DNA of 64,000 bases from Epiperipatus broadwayi (GCA_028023455.1 JAQFVV010000231.1:434001-498000), one strand, 5' to 3'. Numbered from the stretch's first letter, positions 1 through 12,860 are shown. Numbers and translations are program-made. The notes: generated by a model not told the origin, from the letters alone.

Positions 1-179
1 AACTAATTACTACTGTATATCTATTGATTAGTCAAATCTATAATAGATGGCAGCAGTGAAGTGTAATGTACAGAGTTTGCTCTTAAAAAGTGGTGTGTAA
101 GTTGGGAATATAGTTTTTAGATAATATAATGTACAATAGTTTAAATAATCATTTTCAAATATTAACAAATTTTAAACAC
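1..179. other. A+T-rich leader, nothing recognised
   Basis: No coding frame or repeat is recognised here. It may hold the eroded upstream part of the LINE that becomes recognisable near 180. Confidence 0.4.
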
Positions 180-2033
180 AGTTCACATTTGAATGAAATT
201 AATAAGAAGATAACTGATATAATTTCAAAAACTTCGACAAAGCTAGCTGGCACAAGTAAATTTTTAAGTAGCAAGACAATTTACGAAAAAACCAAAGCAA
301 TATGAAAATATATAAAAATGATGTATTAAGAAGGATTCATATCTAAAATTGTGTAAAATGGTGCAAAAAAAAAAGAGTTAATAATGATATAAGAAAATAT
401 AATTGTGAACTAGCAAGGAAAGCTATAGAAGAGCAGAAAAGTCTCAAAATTGTAAAACAACATTTTGGTAAGGGTAGGAAGCTTATTTTCTGCAATAAAT
501 AAAAAAGATAAAACTATTACTAAAATAAAAGATGACATCATGAAATATGTAAAAGAGTTCTATCAATAATTATATAGTAATAAAGAACAAAAAAAGTATC
601 TCATACAACTACTGCATCTTCTGAATTGTCCACAATTTTGAATAAAGAAGTGAGACATGCAATTAAATCTTGGAATAAAGGAAAATCTTTATCTAATAAT
701 GGAATTATAATTAATATTTTAAAAGAAGCAAGTAAAAGAAATCGAATTTTTTTATGACAATGTTATTTGCTAAATATCTAAATCATAAATATGTTCCAGA
801 TGACTGGAAGAATACAATACTAATATTAATATTTTAAAAAGATGACAAAGAAGTTATTAAAAATTATAGACCTATCAGGCTTTTATCATTTCTATATAAA
901 AGTTTTACCAAAATAATTACAACTCATTTAAAGTAAATTTTGGGATTTAACCAAACAAAGAAAAAAACAGGATTTAAAAATGGTTTTAGCACAGTGGATC
1001 ACATCAAAGTATTGAGAGAAGTTACAAAAGAACCAATGAATATGAGTTACCATTATGCTTTGGATTTGTTGATTATGAAAAGGAATTTGTTTCTATAAGT
1101 ATTTCTTCAGTAATTAAAGTAATGGATTATCAAGCTATAAATCCAAGATAATGGCATATTCTGAAGAATATTAACAAAAATGCCATGGCAACTAAGATAA
1201 TATATTTTGAGAACAGTGTACAACAATGTGACTCCATATCTCTAAACCTTTTTACAAGTTTTTCAAGAAGTATTAGTGAATTGAAATGAAAAGCTAAGGG
1301 AGTAAAGGTAAATGGAGATTATGTTTATAAACCATCTAGATTTTGCAGATGATGTCTTTTTGCAAATAATGCTTCACAGCTTCAGGTAATGCCGCTAGAG
1401 TTATCAGACGAAAGTAAGAAAATATGTTGAAAAGATTAAAGAAATGTTCAACTGATTTTCTGAAAGAAGAAAATAAAGATTAATAATGACGAGTTACAAA
1501 AAGTTAATCACTATAAAATCTTAGTCAAATGATTACTACAGATGAAACATAAGAGATGAAATTAATCATAGAATTAAACTTGGTTGGAGTGCATTTGTAG
1601 AAATGATATTAAAAGGAAATATGCTTATGTGTTTGAAAAGGAAGGTTTTAATAAATGTGTTTTAGCAGTTATTATTTAAGGATCTGGGATTTGGAAGTAA
1701 TAGAAGAGCAATAAAGAGTCAGACCACTCAATCAAGTTGGAGAGATGTATATTAGAAGTAACAAGAAGAGTTCAAAAATACAGTATATGGGTAAGAGAAC
1801 AAATATATGTTTCTGACATCGTAAAAGACAGATTGGGTTGGGCTACACATATTGCTAGAAGAGATGATAATAGATGGACAGTTGAAATCTTAAAATGGAT
1901 TCGAAGATTGCAAAAGCCCCAGAAAAAGACCACATGTGAGATGGCTGGATGAAATAAGGAAGTATACTAAAATGATATGAAGAGATGTTAAGGCTGAACT
2001 TGGAGAGTCCTTCATAATGATGATGATGAATAG
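180..2033 (+). mobile_element. Decayed RTE-clade LINE, 5-prime truncated
   Basis: This is the region between endonuclease and reverse transcriptase, the reverse transcriptase (RT) and the C-terminal part of an RTE-type non-LTR retrotransposon, broken by many stops and frameshifts. Conceptual translation in shifting frames gives KLAGTSKF near 240, DIRKYNCELARKAIEEQKS near 390-440, a GFVDYEK motif-A region near 1060-1085, and a C-terminal RRDDNRWTVEILKWI segment near 1855-1900. The longest open piece (1737-1952) is only this C-terminal segment. The 3-prime end runs into ATGATGATGA at about 2018-2030, the usual RTE tail. It is the same family as the minus-strand copies at 42.4-44.0 and 52.7-53.3 kb. 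It is dead as a gene. The 5-prime border is approximate. Confidence 0.85.
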
Positions 2034-3752
2034 ATTATAATATACTAGTGATATACCAGAATGAAGTCTAAGAGAACACCCTCAAACATCAGTCATAGGC
2101 TTAGCTAACTCAAGATCTAAAGTTCTCTAAATCGCGAATCACTTTAAGTTTATAACAAATCGAGGACTACAAGACATATTTATTAACTGACATATAGAAA
2201 TGAATGCCGGGTTTAAAATATTAATAAGCCGTAGTTTAGTTTAACAATAAATTGGGTGAAGTGCATAAAAGCAAAGGGATGGCGCAGCGCACACATCACG
2301 TGACATGCAAACGCTTAGCCAGAGCATTATATATTTATTATGCGAAGGCAGTTTGTAAACGTTATAATTCATACAAATTTTTAATAGGCTTTCAGCTATA
2401 TTCAAATACTTTTCTTTTTTCTTTTTTTTCGATTAAATTAACATGACAGAGAAAATTAAAATTCTGAAAGTTAACTTATATTTGGAATAGTTTATTTCAA
2501 ATGCACCCGTCTTTCAATTCTATTTAAAATTTAATCAAAATTAAATTTTGAAAATAAATAACGAAAATATCTATTCTCAATTTTTTTTTAAAAATCAATT
2601 TTTTAATATTTTTAGATATTACAATAAAAATATACAAACAGGGTATTATTATAACTTTATTTATTTTTTAAAAAGAAACGTACATCTTGAAGCAGTTGAG
2701 ATAGCCATCAGATAATAAAAAAAATAAAGTTTATAATAAACTATACTTAATAACAAAACATTTGAAGAATATTTCATTTGACATCTGCGAAAACATTATA
2801 CAATAATGTATTTATATTTTCTTCTCGTAAATAAAAAAAGAAACTAAATCGGAAGGATTGTTTAAAGATTTCTTTTGGCAGAACCACATATGCTTACGCG
2901 TGTACAAAAGAAATTCTGTTATTTAAAATGTATTTTTAAAGTGCACACATGTGCAAACGAACATGTATGTACAAATCGAATTTATAATACTTTTTTTTTT
3001 TTTTTGTTTCTTTAAACAATATCTTTTATTGTTAGATATAAACATTATTTACAGAATTAGAATTGATTGATTTAGAACATACGTAACAAATCCCATTTAT
3101 ATCAGCATATTTTTAATATTTTAAAAATAATCTTAAATAGCCTAATAAACCACTATTATAGCTAAGTTAAATAAACCTAGACACTACATATAGATCTTGG
3201 AATGTCACTAGCTAAAATTCAAATTATAAAATATTAGAAAAACAATAGAAAGTTAGCAATGTGGTAATTCAAAGATTCAAAAACGCAGAAGTCAGTCAAT
3301 AACCAAGTTGAAATTGGAAAAAAAAAATGCAGTTGAAATTAAAAATGTTAAAACAAATTCACAATAATAAGTGGTAAGTTTAAAATATACAAACAACAAA
3401 CTTTTGAATCAGAAAAAAAATACCAAAATCTCCAAAAATGCACCTATTAGTTTCGGTTGACACGTTTCAAAACACGTTTTGTGCACATTCAAAAACACGT
3501 TTTTCGACGAGGAAAAAAACTCAAATCGCAGGGGTTTATTTAACGTTCACAACATTATGCCTCTCTCGCATTTGTAAAAAGTCGTCCTATCTTTCCTAGG
3601 TTGCAGGAATAATACCCAAGTATCCAAACTTCTTATCTGTTAGTCACAAAGTTGTAACGTATATTGAAATTCACATCTATTTTTATATATGTGATCTTTG
3701 AATATGAAAATAAACATATTATTTGTTTATTAGCAAAATAAGATCTTTATTA
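2034..3752. other. A+T-rich DNA without recognised genes
   Basis: Short frames only. A poly-T run lies near 2991-3005, and short repeats of CACGTTTT occur near 3470-3505. No family could be assigned. Confidence 0.5.
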
Positions 3753-3948
3753 AATAATATTTCTGTAGTGTAATTTTCATTACACCACTTTCGTGAAATG
3801 TGCTCATGAGGATCTTACATCTCATTCATATGACTTTGGTCATATGTTTATGATTACACCCCTCCACAAAATGTCAAAAGTGGACAGAAACGAGTATCTA
3901 CCTTGCATGAGGATGGTATAGTAATAATTACACTACAGAAATATTATT
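3753..3948. mobile_element. Short element with 23-bp perfect terminal inverted repeats
   Basis: Positions 3753-3775 are the exact reverse complement of 3926-3948; both carry TTTCTGTAGTGTAATT. The 150-bp interior has no coding capacity, which resembles a MITE or foldback element. The right end and its flank recur in diverged form at 4249-4318, so this is a dispersed family. No clean target duplication was found. Confidence 0.6.
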
Positions 3949-4072
3949 CCTTATTGGATAATCTCTAATGAATGACTAAGAAAAAATATTAATATAATTC
4001 CATTAAGTGGTTTGGGTCGAAGTTGTGAGGTCAACAAGATTGATACAACAAATAAACTATAGTAATTTGCTA

Positions 4073-4320
4073 TCTATATATAATGAACAATGATAAAAAT
4101 ATATAGAAGAGATTGTGGTCTGGGAAAACTGATATGAGTGATGGTTCAGCATTAAAAGTGCATTTGAGAATCATATATCCTTTTTCACATCTCTTTGGTC
4201 ATAGTGGATAAAAACCAGTTCCTACCTTGAGTGAGAGTGGTGAAGTGAGAATTACACTACAGAAATTTTTTTCAGTGAGTGGATAAGTTCTAGTTTAATG
4301 AATAACTAATAAAAATTTAT
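4073..4320 (+). repeat. Diverged repeat, right half like 3753-3990, with hammerhead-like relic
   Basis: The stretch 4120-4185 contains AACTGAT, GTGATGGTTCAGCAT and TGCATTTG in the order seen in hammerhead family B (best copies at 13727 and 33300), but with insertions that break the core. Downstream, 4249-4318 repeats the TTACACTACAGAAAT end of the element at 3753-3948. Assignment to family B is weak. Confidence 0.35.
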
Positions 4321-4955
4321 GATCTTTGTTGATTTAGATTCATACTTTTGGTTTACATAAGTCTGAATTTCAATTTTATTATAACTTTGTGGCTAGCAGG
4401 TAAGAGGTTCATCTCTTTGATGCCACATTATTTCAGACTTATATTGGTTTCACAGGGAAATGCTGCTGAACTTAATTTAACATTTGATGTCAGTAATATT
4501 TTACATATAAAAAAAGTATCAAGAAATATGTAATAGGTATTAAAAAAAGACTAATAAAAGCCCAAAAAATTGTAATTGTTATTATCTGAAACCTTTTTCT
4601 TTTTTAGTGAAGTAATTTAGTAAAGGAAAACAATTCTCTCCAGACCAATTCAAACAAATAAGGATTTTGAAACTAACATTATCATAATTAAAAAAAAGTA
4701 GAACAATTTATATAATTATATAAGTACTCATCTACACATTTAAACTTTATTAAATTTAGCCTCAAATTTAAAATTACATCACTGCTTTTAAAGTGAGAGG
4801 CTGAAAACCTCTCGCATGCACTTTTAGAATGCTTATATGACAACCAATCAGATGTAATGATGACTGTATAGAGATGTCTTAAGTCACAATACAAGACAGA
4901 GATATAAGAAAAAGGTGGTTCTATCTCTCTCTTTACTTAAATTTCTATATATATA
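4321..4955. other. A+T-rich DNA, nothing recognised
   Basis: Open frames of 61 and 68 codons (4348-4533 plus, 4688-4894 minus) have no recognisable motif and amino-acid usage dictated by A+T content. A (TA)n run at 4944-4959 abuts the next palindrome. Confidence 0.5.
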
Positions 4956-5080
4956 TATACAAACCATTATACAATTACAAATATCCAGTAACGCCCTCTG
5001 TTTAAAGATCTATTATTGAGATATAGATCTTTAAACAGAGGGCGTTACTGGATATTTGTAATTGTATAATGGTTTGTATA
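4956..5080. repeat. Perfect 57-bp inverted repeat (hairpin)
   Basis: Positions 4956-5012 match the reverse complement of 5024-5080 without a mismatch, separated by an 11-bp spacer. The arms contain ATCCAGTAACGCCCTC and its complement. Perfect arms in such A+T-rich, decayed surroundings suggest a recent origin or ongoing arm-to-arm correction. Confidence 0.95.
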
Positions 5081-5479
5081 TTTTCTATAATTATTTCAGT
5101 TAGTGTTAACAGTAACTTTCTTTTCATATATATAAGCAGGTCTGAAGCATTTTGACTTAAAAGCATGAAGCTTTAAACAACTTCACATTTAGCTCACTGC
5201 ATATTATTTATAAATCAACAACATAAAATCTTCGATGCACTACTTTTAGGAGAATATTGATAAATAAATAAACAAACATTCTTTATTTCTCTATAGTTTA
5301 TAAAGAGCCAAAGTAAAGGAATACTATCAAAATGTTCCACACATAGTAGGTGACTAACAAATAAGGATTATTTTTCATGTTCACTTTTGCCTTCATTAGT
5401 GTTGCTTTAAAGGGGCTACTTAAAGGGGCTTTATTTTTGTCATTGTACTAGTTTAATATATAAGTGCTGTTATTTGCTC
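5081..5479. other. A+T-rich DNA, nothing recognised
   Basis: Only a small direct repeat of AAAGGGGCT (near 5408-5430) stands out. Confidence 0.5.
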
Positions 5480-5870
5480 CATACTCTAGCACCATCTACT
5501 GAAAGGTTATGCAAGCAATGAAGATCAGATAGTATACTGATATAACTCCCACCCCCTGTCACAAGACTGGGTGATTTCTGCCTTCATCATTGAAGATATG
5601 GATTCAAAACTGGAATAAATGCATTTACATATCTAATAATTATCTTTTGCTCATTTATATTATTCAAGTTAGTGGCCTGAAATTGATAAATAACCTTAAG
5701 GTTTAATCCCTAATCCCTAGGGTAACTCACTTGCATGGATATATGCATGTGGTTTCTTCATATTTTTGAACCCTGAATTTTGCAACAACTATAGATCTCT
5801 TCACCCTTTGGTTAGAAAATTAAATATCATCAACAACGATATATGACTTCCTCATACATTTAATAAACAC
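5480..5870 (-). repeat. Hammerhead-family A repeat, decayed copy
   Basis: About 390 bp aligning by eye with 10680-11080; shared stretches include the AACCTTAAGGTTT / TCTAAGGTTTCAAACC region, AACTCACTTGCA / AATCACTTGCACA and the CACCCTTTGGTTAGAAA / TACCCTTTATCTAGAAA tail. On the minus strand 5552-5603 holds ATCCA, TCTTCA, ATGATGA, AGGC and AGAAA in the order of the ribozyme at 60928-60986. The second half of stem II is missing and the first core base is changed, so it should be inactive. Confidence 0.55.
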
Positions 5871-8800
5871 ATAATCATCATTTCTTATGCTTGCTTATAA
5901 CTGTTATTAAAACAGGCAAAATTCTATATACTGTGCCCTTATCTATAGGTCATAATAAGGTAGAATGGTCAATTGCTAAAAAATTTTAAATTTTAAAATA
6001 CGTTTGTGTAATATATTGATAATTGTATGATCGATTAGATCTTATAGTACAATTCAAGGCTGAAAATACCTGGTATATAAAAGTGTAATGGATTATTTTA
6101 AAAAAACAGTTAAATAAAGCTTAATTATATCCTTGCTTATAGTTGTAAAAGCTGGCCATATAAAATAACACAGCTATAAATAGTTAAAAATATATTAATA
6201 ATTCGAGTATGATATTTTAAAACTAATAAATTAAATAAATGATATATGTAGTGTTATAATTATATTTAATAGTCAAAATTAATCTAATATATTTTAAAAT
6301 AAACTTTAGGATGGTGAGAATTATATTTGGTTCTACATTTTAAATTATTGTTCAAAATTTTATAAAATATATCAGTTTTGGTAATTTAGACCGAGCCATA
6401 AATTAAAAAATCATCTGATAAAGTTAGTAATCATGTGACTGTATATTATATACCTTCACACACACGCTTGTTAGAATAATAATAAAGTTTGTGAATTATA
6501 AAACTAAATATAATTGCTATCGATCCTTAAAGTAAAAGTTGAAATATTAAATATTGTTTTAATAATTATTTTAAAGTTTAAATGATTTTGATAAAACTAT
6601 AATTGAATTTAAAAATACTATTATAAGTAATATTTAAGACATGACGTCATAAATTCTTTATTTTAAAGGGTTTAATCTATTATAAAACTAAAATGTGTAA
6701 ATTTGTTCGCGCTAAAAAAGTCATTAACCAATCAACGGAGGTATTTTAGCAGACAAAATATAAGAATTAGATGAAGCGGGAGAAAGTAATGTGTAAGTGA
6801 AGGAGGGAGTAACATATTTTTTAGCTGGATAAGATCGTAAGCTAGAAAAGGGATATAATTTTAAAATTTTGTATTTATTTTAAAAGTTTTTTTTTAATAT
6901 AGTATTTTGACTGCCTTTACATGAAGGGCTAATTTTTAAAAGTTTTCTTGCCAGTGATTTTATTCAAGTTTAGCCAAAACCTTGCAGTAAAAATGGAAGT
7001 ACTAAAGGAAAAAATACCTAAAAATATTGCTAAAGGAAAAATATTTGTAAAGTGCCTCGATACAGCTTTATTTATGCTCAACCAGAAACTTATTATTGTA
7101 ACTCAGAGAAATATAATTTGGACGCTATACGGAAAACTTAAAAGAGAAGTTATTTGCCGTCAGGAAAAATTATGACGCACAATTTATAAGGCTACTCTGA
7201 AGTTTTTTTTTTTATTCTTCTCTATGAAAAAAAAATTAAGATGCGTTTATCATAAAGAAAAAATTATGTAAAAGTTATAATGAAGAAAGAATGTTTATCT
7301 TTTTAAAGGAAACATTACAAAATATATAGTTACCAGAACTTTAAAAGAAAGGAAAAAGTTATAGAATAATAATATGAAAGAGTCATTATTTTTTTTTTAT
7401 GAAAAAAAGAACAGAAAAACTTTCTCTAAGAGAAATTGGAAAATATAAATCTAATATACTTAATAAAATGGATCCATGGAGACAGAAAAAATTTACTGAA
7501 TATTTAAATAAAAGTACCTAGAAGATGCATCATAAAAGTCGCGCTGGAAAATCTTAGCAGAAAATATTAAAAAAGAATATGTAGACGTTTTCTTTACGGG
7601 ATTAACTAATATCATAATTAATAATTGTATTAAATATTATAAAAAACCAAGGATTGTCATCTATGAATATTTATTAAACAGAGCAATAATTGTTTTGCCT
7701 TAAAATAGAACATTAAGTGACTGAAGAAGAAATAATAAACATTTTTTTTTTAGCTTTAATATGAACGGTTTTCAAGAAAGTTTGATAAAGAAGTACAGTA
7801 AATATAGTTTAAATATTTTTTACTAATTTGTTTTAAATATAAAATGTTATGTGAGATTAGGGAAAACATATAAACATAAATTTAGTAATATTGAGATTTA
7901 AATATAATAGCTTGATAAAATTATAGAAATATTGTTTAAAAATAAAGTGTATGTATGTGAGTCTTATATCTACAAGAATCAAATGGATGGTGAAGCCTAC
8001 GGAACGCGATCGAGAAGATAAAGATCGTTTGGTAATTTTGATATTTATTTATAATGCATAATGTATTTTTTTTTAAATCATCTATTGACTAAGAATGGAG
8101 TGTGAAAGTTTAAATTATATGTACACATTTTATACAACATTTTAACATATGATGAGATAGGAGTAATTCGGAATATGCATGCAATAATTTATTTAAAGTA
8201 TATTAATAATATAATTTAACAGAACAATTGTGTGATTCTTTTGAACTTTCATGTGATAAAGTATTCAGATATTTAAATAGTTTGTATATGATTAAATATA
8301 CAGAGGAAAGTAGTAAAAAAGACTTTCTTATAGAACAGTGGAATAGTTTTAAAATAAATGAATTTTATTATTGTTAGAAATGCAGATATGTATTTGTCGA
8401 TGTACAGTATAGAAAAAAAATCTTGAGAAATAAGATCGAATAGTGACTTGGAAGTACTAGTGGAGAGGAAACCAAGATGATGTTTTTTTTTAAGAAATAG
8501 GAAAATAAAGTATTTGGATCATATTTAGTTTTTGTGGGATTTCAGTATAGTTAACTAAGCCCTATGACTGAACACATATAGTTTGGACAGTGTTTTTTGC
8601 ATATCTTTAAACTTTTTGATGTTATAATAAAGCTGAAGAAATAGCTTTAGCATCGTTCCTATAATAGAGGTTGGTAGACAAGTAAAGGTCACTCCTCTAT
8701 AGTGTCTTTTAATTCACTGTGCCATGATTGTTAAGGTTTATGACAAGTAATATTCTAGTTATATTTTGATCCTATGCATCTATCTTCGCTATCATTATTT

Positions 8801-10501
8801 CGTGAATCTGCATCGGTCAGAAAGATATTTTCAAAGAAATAATGAATAAAATAGAACTGAAGATATGTTATTGTTTGTGTAAGAATAGTTTATTTGCTGG
8901 AATGTATAGAATTGTGTAATTTTAAAATTGAAAGTCCAAAATATCATAAAGAGAGAAAGAATCATATAATACATTGTAAAATTAATTCAGAAATGAATAT
9001 AAGATTTTGAAAAGAAATCTAAACCAAGTATTTTAAAAGTGATAATAAAATTTGAATGTTTTAAATAATATTTAGAAAATAAGTATTGCATATTTATTAA
9101 AAAAATAGTTCAATAAGGTATAATAAACATATACTTGTGCATGATATATTAATAGTTATAATTATATCATCCGAAGTAAGGCTTGAATGAGAATATTAGG
9201 ATTAATAAACATCGGATAATGAACAATAAAAACCTAATACCAGAATGTAGAACAATGTTTTGACTTTGTAAGATTCCATACAACCAATATAAAACTAGAA
9301 TTTTATTATTTTGTAGAATTTTACTACGAATGTAAATTTTGTAAAAAAATGTAATTTTAATAATATTAGGGATGCAAAGTGTTAGTGATAACCATATAAG
9401 AAATGCATTTTGTAATAAGCTAACCATAATAATAAATCAAGTAATAAGACTGTATTTTCTAAGTGTTAAAAATAAGATTTAACTAGGAAAAGTAGATATT
9501 ATTTTGATTTCATTTATAAACTAAGTGAGATAGGAGAGTAAGGGATATCCAATGTACATAATGTAAAAATATTGTTAATTTATTTATGTTGTTAATAATC
9601 TTTGTTTTAAATTTATTTTAAAGTTTTGTGTCCGCGTTGTTATTTCTCCACATGGATGCATGAAATCACGACACATTTATAATTGAAACAGACATATAGT
9701 TTTTGCACAAAAGGTAAACATAAACGTGTTATAATAATTTTGAGAATTTATTGGTATGTTAAAATTAAAAGATCATAATTTTATATTATTAATTGGTCAT
9801 AAGTCGGTTGCCACAATATTACATTAAATTATATGCTAATGTTGCCACACTTATTCTGTTGTCAGATTATTAAAATACTACCATGTACGTATTTATTTAA
9901 TTCATTTAGGAAGAAATAAGATTATATTATATTATTATTGTTATTATTATTTTATTATTATTAGTTGATGTGTAGTAGATTATGACATAAAAATTCCCTT
10001 TTCATATTTTACTACCGTAATTTTAAATCAGTTAGAATACAATTTATGAACCTGAGATTTTATTTTATTTTATTTTACTTCATTTTATTTAATTGAGCTA
10101 GATTCTTGTTATAAAGAAGATTAAGATATGATTATTATTTTAATCGTAGTGAATAGAGCTCAGAAAGTCGTAAGAATACTATGAATTAGTTATTTTGGTA
10201 TAGTAAAAGGGGGAATAGTGTTCTTATGCCATTGAGGTAGTATCGTGTGGATAATGTCTCAATGTAGTCTATCTCGTTCCCTGTATTGTCACTCCATGTC
10301 TCATGAAAATAGTAAATATTTATTAATTCATTTTAAAAATTGAACCGAATTTGTATTTAGAAATTAGAGCTAGTAATCATTTTAATCAATGCTGAATATT
10401 TCATTTATTTATTTGTTAACTGAGCTAGAACCCGGAATATTCGTAATAAACAATATATTTTGGGGTGAGGATCGCGCGGGGGGAGGTTAGAATACATATT
10501 G
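5871..10501. other. 4.6 kb of A+T-rich DNA without recognised elements
   Basis: I see no gene, tRNA or known transposon. Frames at 6948-7175 (+, 75 codons) and 9167-9427 (-, 86 codons) lack motifs. Features visible are poly-T/poly-A runs and (ATT)n near 9938-9962. Confidence 0.5.
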
Positions 10502-10615
10502 CCACTCAATGCAAGCCAGAGTAATCAATGGATGCCAGAAGGCTTGTACATAAAATCCCCACTTTATGCACAAGCCTTCTGGCATCCACTGATTACTCTG
10601 GCTTGCATTGAGTGG
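10502..10615. repeat. 46-bp near-perfect inverted repeat made of family A end sequence
   Basis: Positions 10502-10547 and 10570-10615 are reverse complements with one mismatch, around a 22-bp loop. The arm contains GAGTAATCAATGGATGCCAG, which also forms the end of the ribozyme-bearing element (60869-60895 and, inverted, 61731-61760). The ribozyme itself is absent, so this looks like a minimal foldback made from only the terminal part of a family A unit. Confidence 0.9.
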
Positions 10616-10679
10616 TAGTACGTATAGAGAGTTTTGCCTGATTTTCATACATTTAATCATATGTTTTTTAAGATAATCA

Positions 10680-11080
10680 CCCTACTCTAGAGCCATCGAA
10701 TGCAAGCTTGAATAATCAATACACCATATGGTAAAGTGCTATGAAGTCCCTACTTATAGAGTAACGACTTTCTGGTTTTTGTCTTTATCAGTAAAGCCAG
10801 ACGCTCAAATCTGAAACTAATTCCTTTGTTTATCTATTAGCGACTTTAATCATTTACTCTCTTCAATTTAATAATGTGAAATTTAAAAAAATAAAATATC
10901 TAAGGTTTCAAACCCAGGTTAATTCAATCACTTGCACACTTATATAGATCTGTCAAGCAGATCAGTTTCTGCACATTTTGGGAATGCAATACTGTAACAA
11001 TTATGCACCCCTTCTACCCTTTATCTAGAAAGATTAATTCCATCAATATAATTCTTTACCCTTCTCTAAATCTAGAGTAA
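10680..11080 (-). repeat. Hammerhead-family A repeat, decayed copy
   Basis: Begins with a diverged ATGCAAGCTTGAATAATCAA (the family A end) and continues to TACCCTTTATCTAGAAAG. On the minus strand, 10757-10800 contains CTGATAA (core G to A), a gapped stem II and CCAGAAAG, equivalent to the ribozyme core at 60928-60986. Stem I pairing is lost. It shares its downstream half with 5480-5870. Confidence 0.6.
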
Positions 11081-12104
11081 GATGATGAGAATAGATATTG
11101 GAAGCGTATGATTTAGCTTATCAGAGGTCGTGTGATATTGAACTTTAAATGTTTTTTAAACCCCCTAAATAAAGAAAAATAATAAAAAAGTGAACCGAAA
11201 CTCGTATATTAATGTAGATATAAAAAAAAAGCAAAAATTTGTTTATTAAATTTCCTATTTACGGAAAAACAATATTTCATGTAAATTAACATTATAAATT
11301 TAATTCTTCACGTCATGTTTTTATAGAAGAACGAAGTTGAAAAGCAACATTAAGAAAATTTTTATTTACGATGTAATATATTTGAATTATTTCCCATCCA
11401 CTCCTGCGTACGAACATTAATAAATATTAGAACTGTAAAATTAATTACGTTGATTTTAATCATAAAAGAACTGTAACGTTTACATACCCACGTGAATATA
11501 CGGTAAAATAAATGTTCTACGTGTTTTAGCTCAGTATTAGATTCGTAGGCTTCAGAGCAGAAGGCTCTAGATTAAATTCATGCTGAGTAATATAATAAAA
11601 CAAAAAGCACGCTAGGATTAATGGAATGACACTGCCACATACTTAATCTGTAATAAAGAACATAAATATCACACAACCTCCTAAGCAACTGACTACAATT
11701 TCTTAACTTTTCCTATAATGCATCTGTTAGGAGACATTAATTCTGAATCGTAGGTTATATTTTAAAAATAGTTTTAAAACTCTTATTCTTAAATTGTTTC
11801 CAATTTATCACACACATGTAAGTACTCCACTATATATATATATAATATTCATGGTATATAAATAGAATAATGAATAGATAATGAAGATTATATACAAAAA
11901 ACAAGATAAGCTTCTGTGAAATTAATAATTTTTGCCCAATGCACTTTCGACTGTTATAATAATCATAGTTATGGCCACTGAGAGAGGGGAGAAGATAGCA
12001 GGGTTTATTACAAAAACATGAATGGGTGATTAGCACAATTGAATGGCTAATTATTAGTTTAAGTAGGCCATGTTTTAGAAAAGGGAAAAAATGAGACTTT
12101 CTTG
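11081..12104. other. A+T-rich DNA with a weak tRNA-like relic
   Basis: Around 11526-11590 TTAGCTCAGTATTAGA resembles a tRNA box A, and AGATTAAATTC a very degenerate box B. This may be an old SINE head. The rest has no recognised element. Confidence 0.35.
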
Positions 12105-12860
12105 TTAATTGCATTCTTATCTCTTGCCATGTGCCAGGCCTCATTCAGTTTACATTTGGCATCTCTGTGCTCAAGACATACAATGGTGGCAGATGTAGGC
12201 TTGAAGGGGTGGTTGGAAGTGGATTGATATTCATAAAAAAAATAATTTGAGATTCATTTGGATTTGAGCTCAGTTGTATATGTACTGGTGTTGTGCTAAT
12301 CTGATAGAGAAGTTGACTTGTGATTTAACATAATATATGGCATGGCAGTTGGTGTGAGGGCATCTGACCTTGTACATGATTTGTGTTGTTAATAAGTCAA
12401 TTCAGAGGGGGAAGAATGCCTAGAGCAATTAAGCGAGTTGCAGAGCAAATTTTAATAAGGCAATGTGTAATTATATGAATGCATGGTAATGAAGACCAGG
12501 GTTTGTTATCAGCTACTGGTGTGAATGTCTAAGCTCTGAATAAAATTTTTTAAGGGTTTGAGTTAAATTTTGTTTTGTAACTGATGTTGCAAAGTCTGAG
12601 AGTTGAGTCAATATTTTTCTTATTTGACTCAAACTTACACAAATGATGATTGCAGTATGAGTTTTTAAACTGGTGAGTAAATTGAAAAGTTTGTGGGCTT
12701 TTGGAGTGATGGATTCAGGTTTTATGGCACCATGGGCATTGATAGGCTTAATGAACATTTTACAATTAAGATGTGCAGTTTCTCGTTGAACATAGGGGTC
12801 AAGGAATTTGAGGCCTTGGTGTTTATAATTTTCTGTAAATAGGAAATTTAATAAAGAAAT
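12105..12860 (-). other. Possible decayed coding relic, minus strand
   Basis: This stretch is less A+T-rich than its surroundings. On the minus strand one frame stays open for 81 codons from its first Met (12513-12758), and the frame continues upstream through residues reading YKHQGLKFLDPYVQRETA, preceded by a pyrimidine tract and TTTACAG that could be a splice acceptor. Further downstream (12144 to about 12060) another minus frame reads WHMARDKNAINKKVSFFPF. I do not recognise a family. It could be a transposase or RT relic, or a diverged host exon. Confidence 0.3.

Noticed and set aside
2252-2446. Small protein genes from 60-86 codon frames in unassigned stretches (for example 2252-2446, 6948-7175, 9167-9427, 63675-63902)
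   Set aside because: Lengths are expected by chance in 64 kb, composition follows the A+T bias, and none shows a motif, signal peptide pattern or repeat support.
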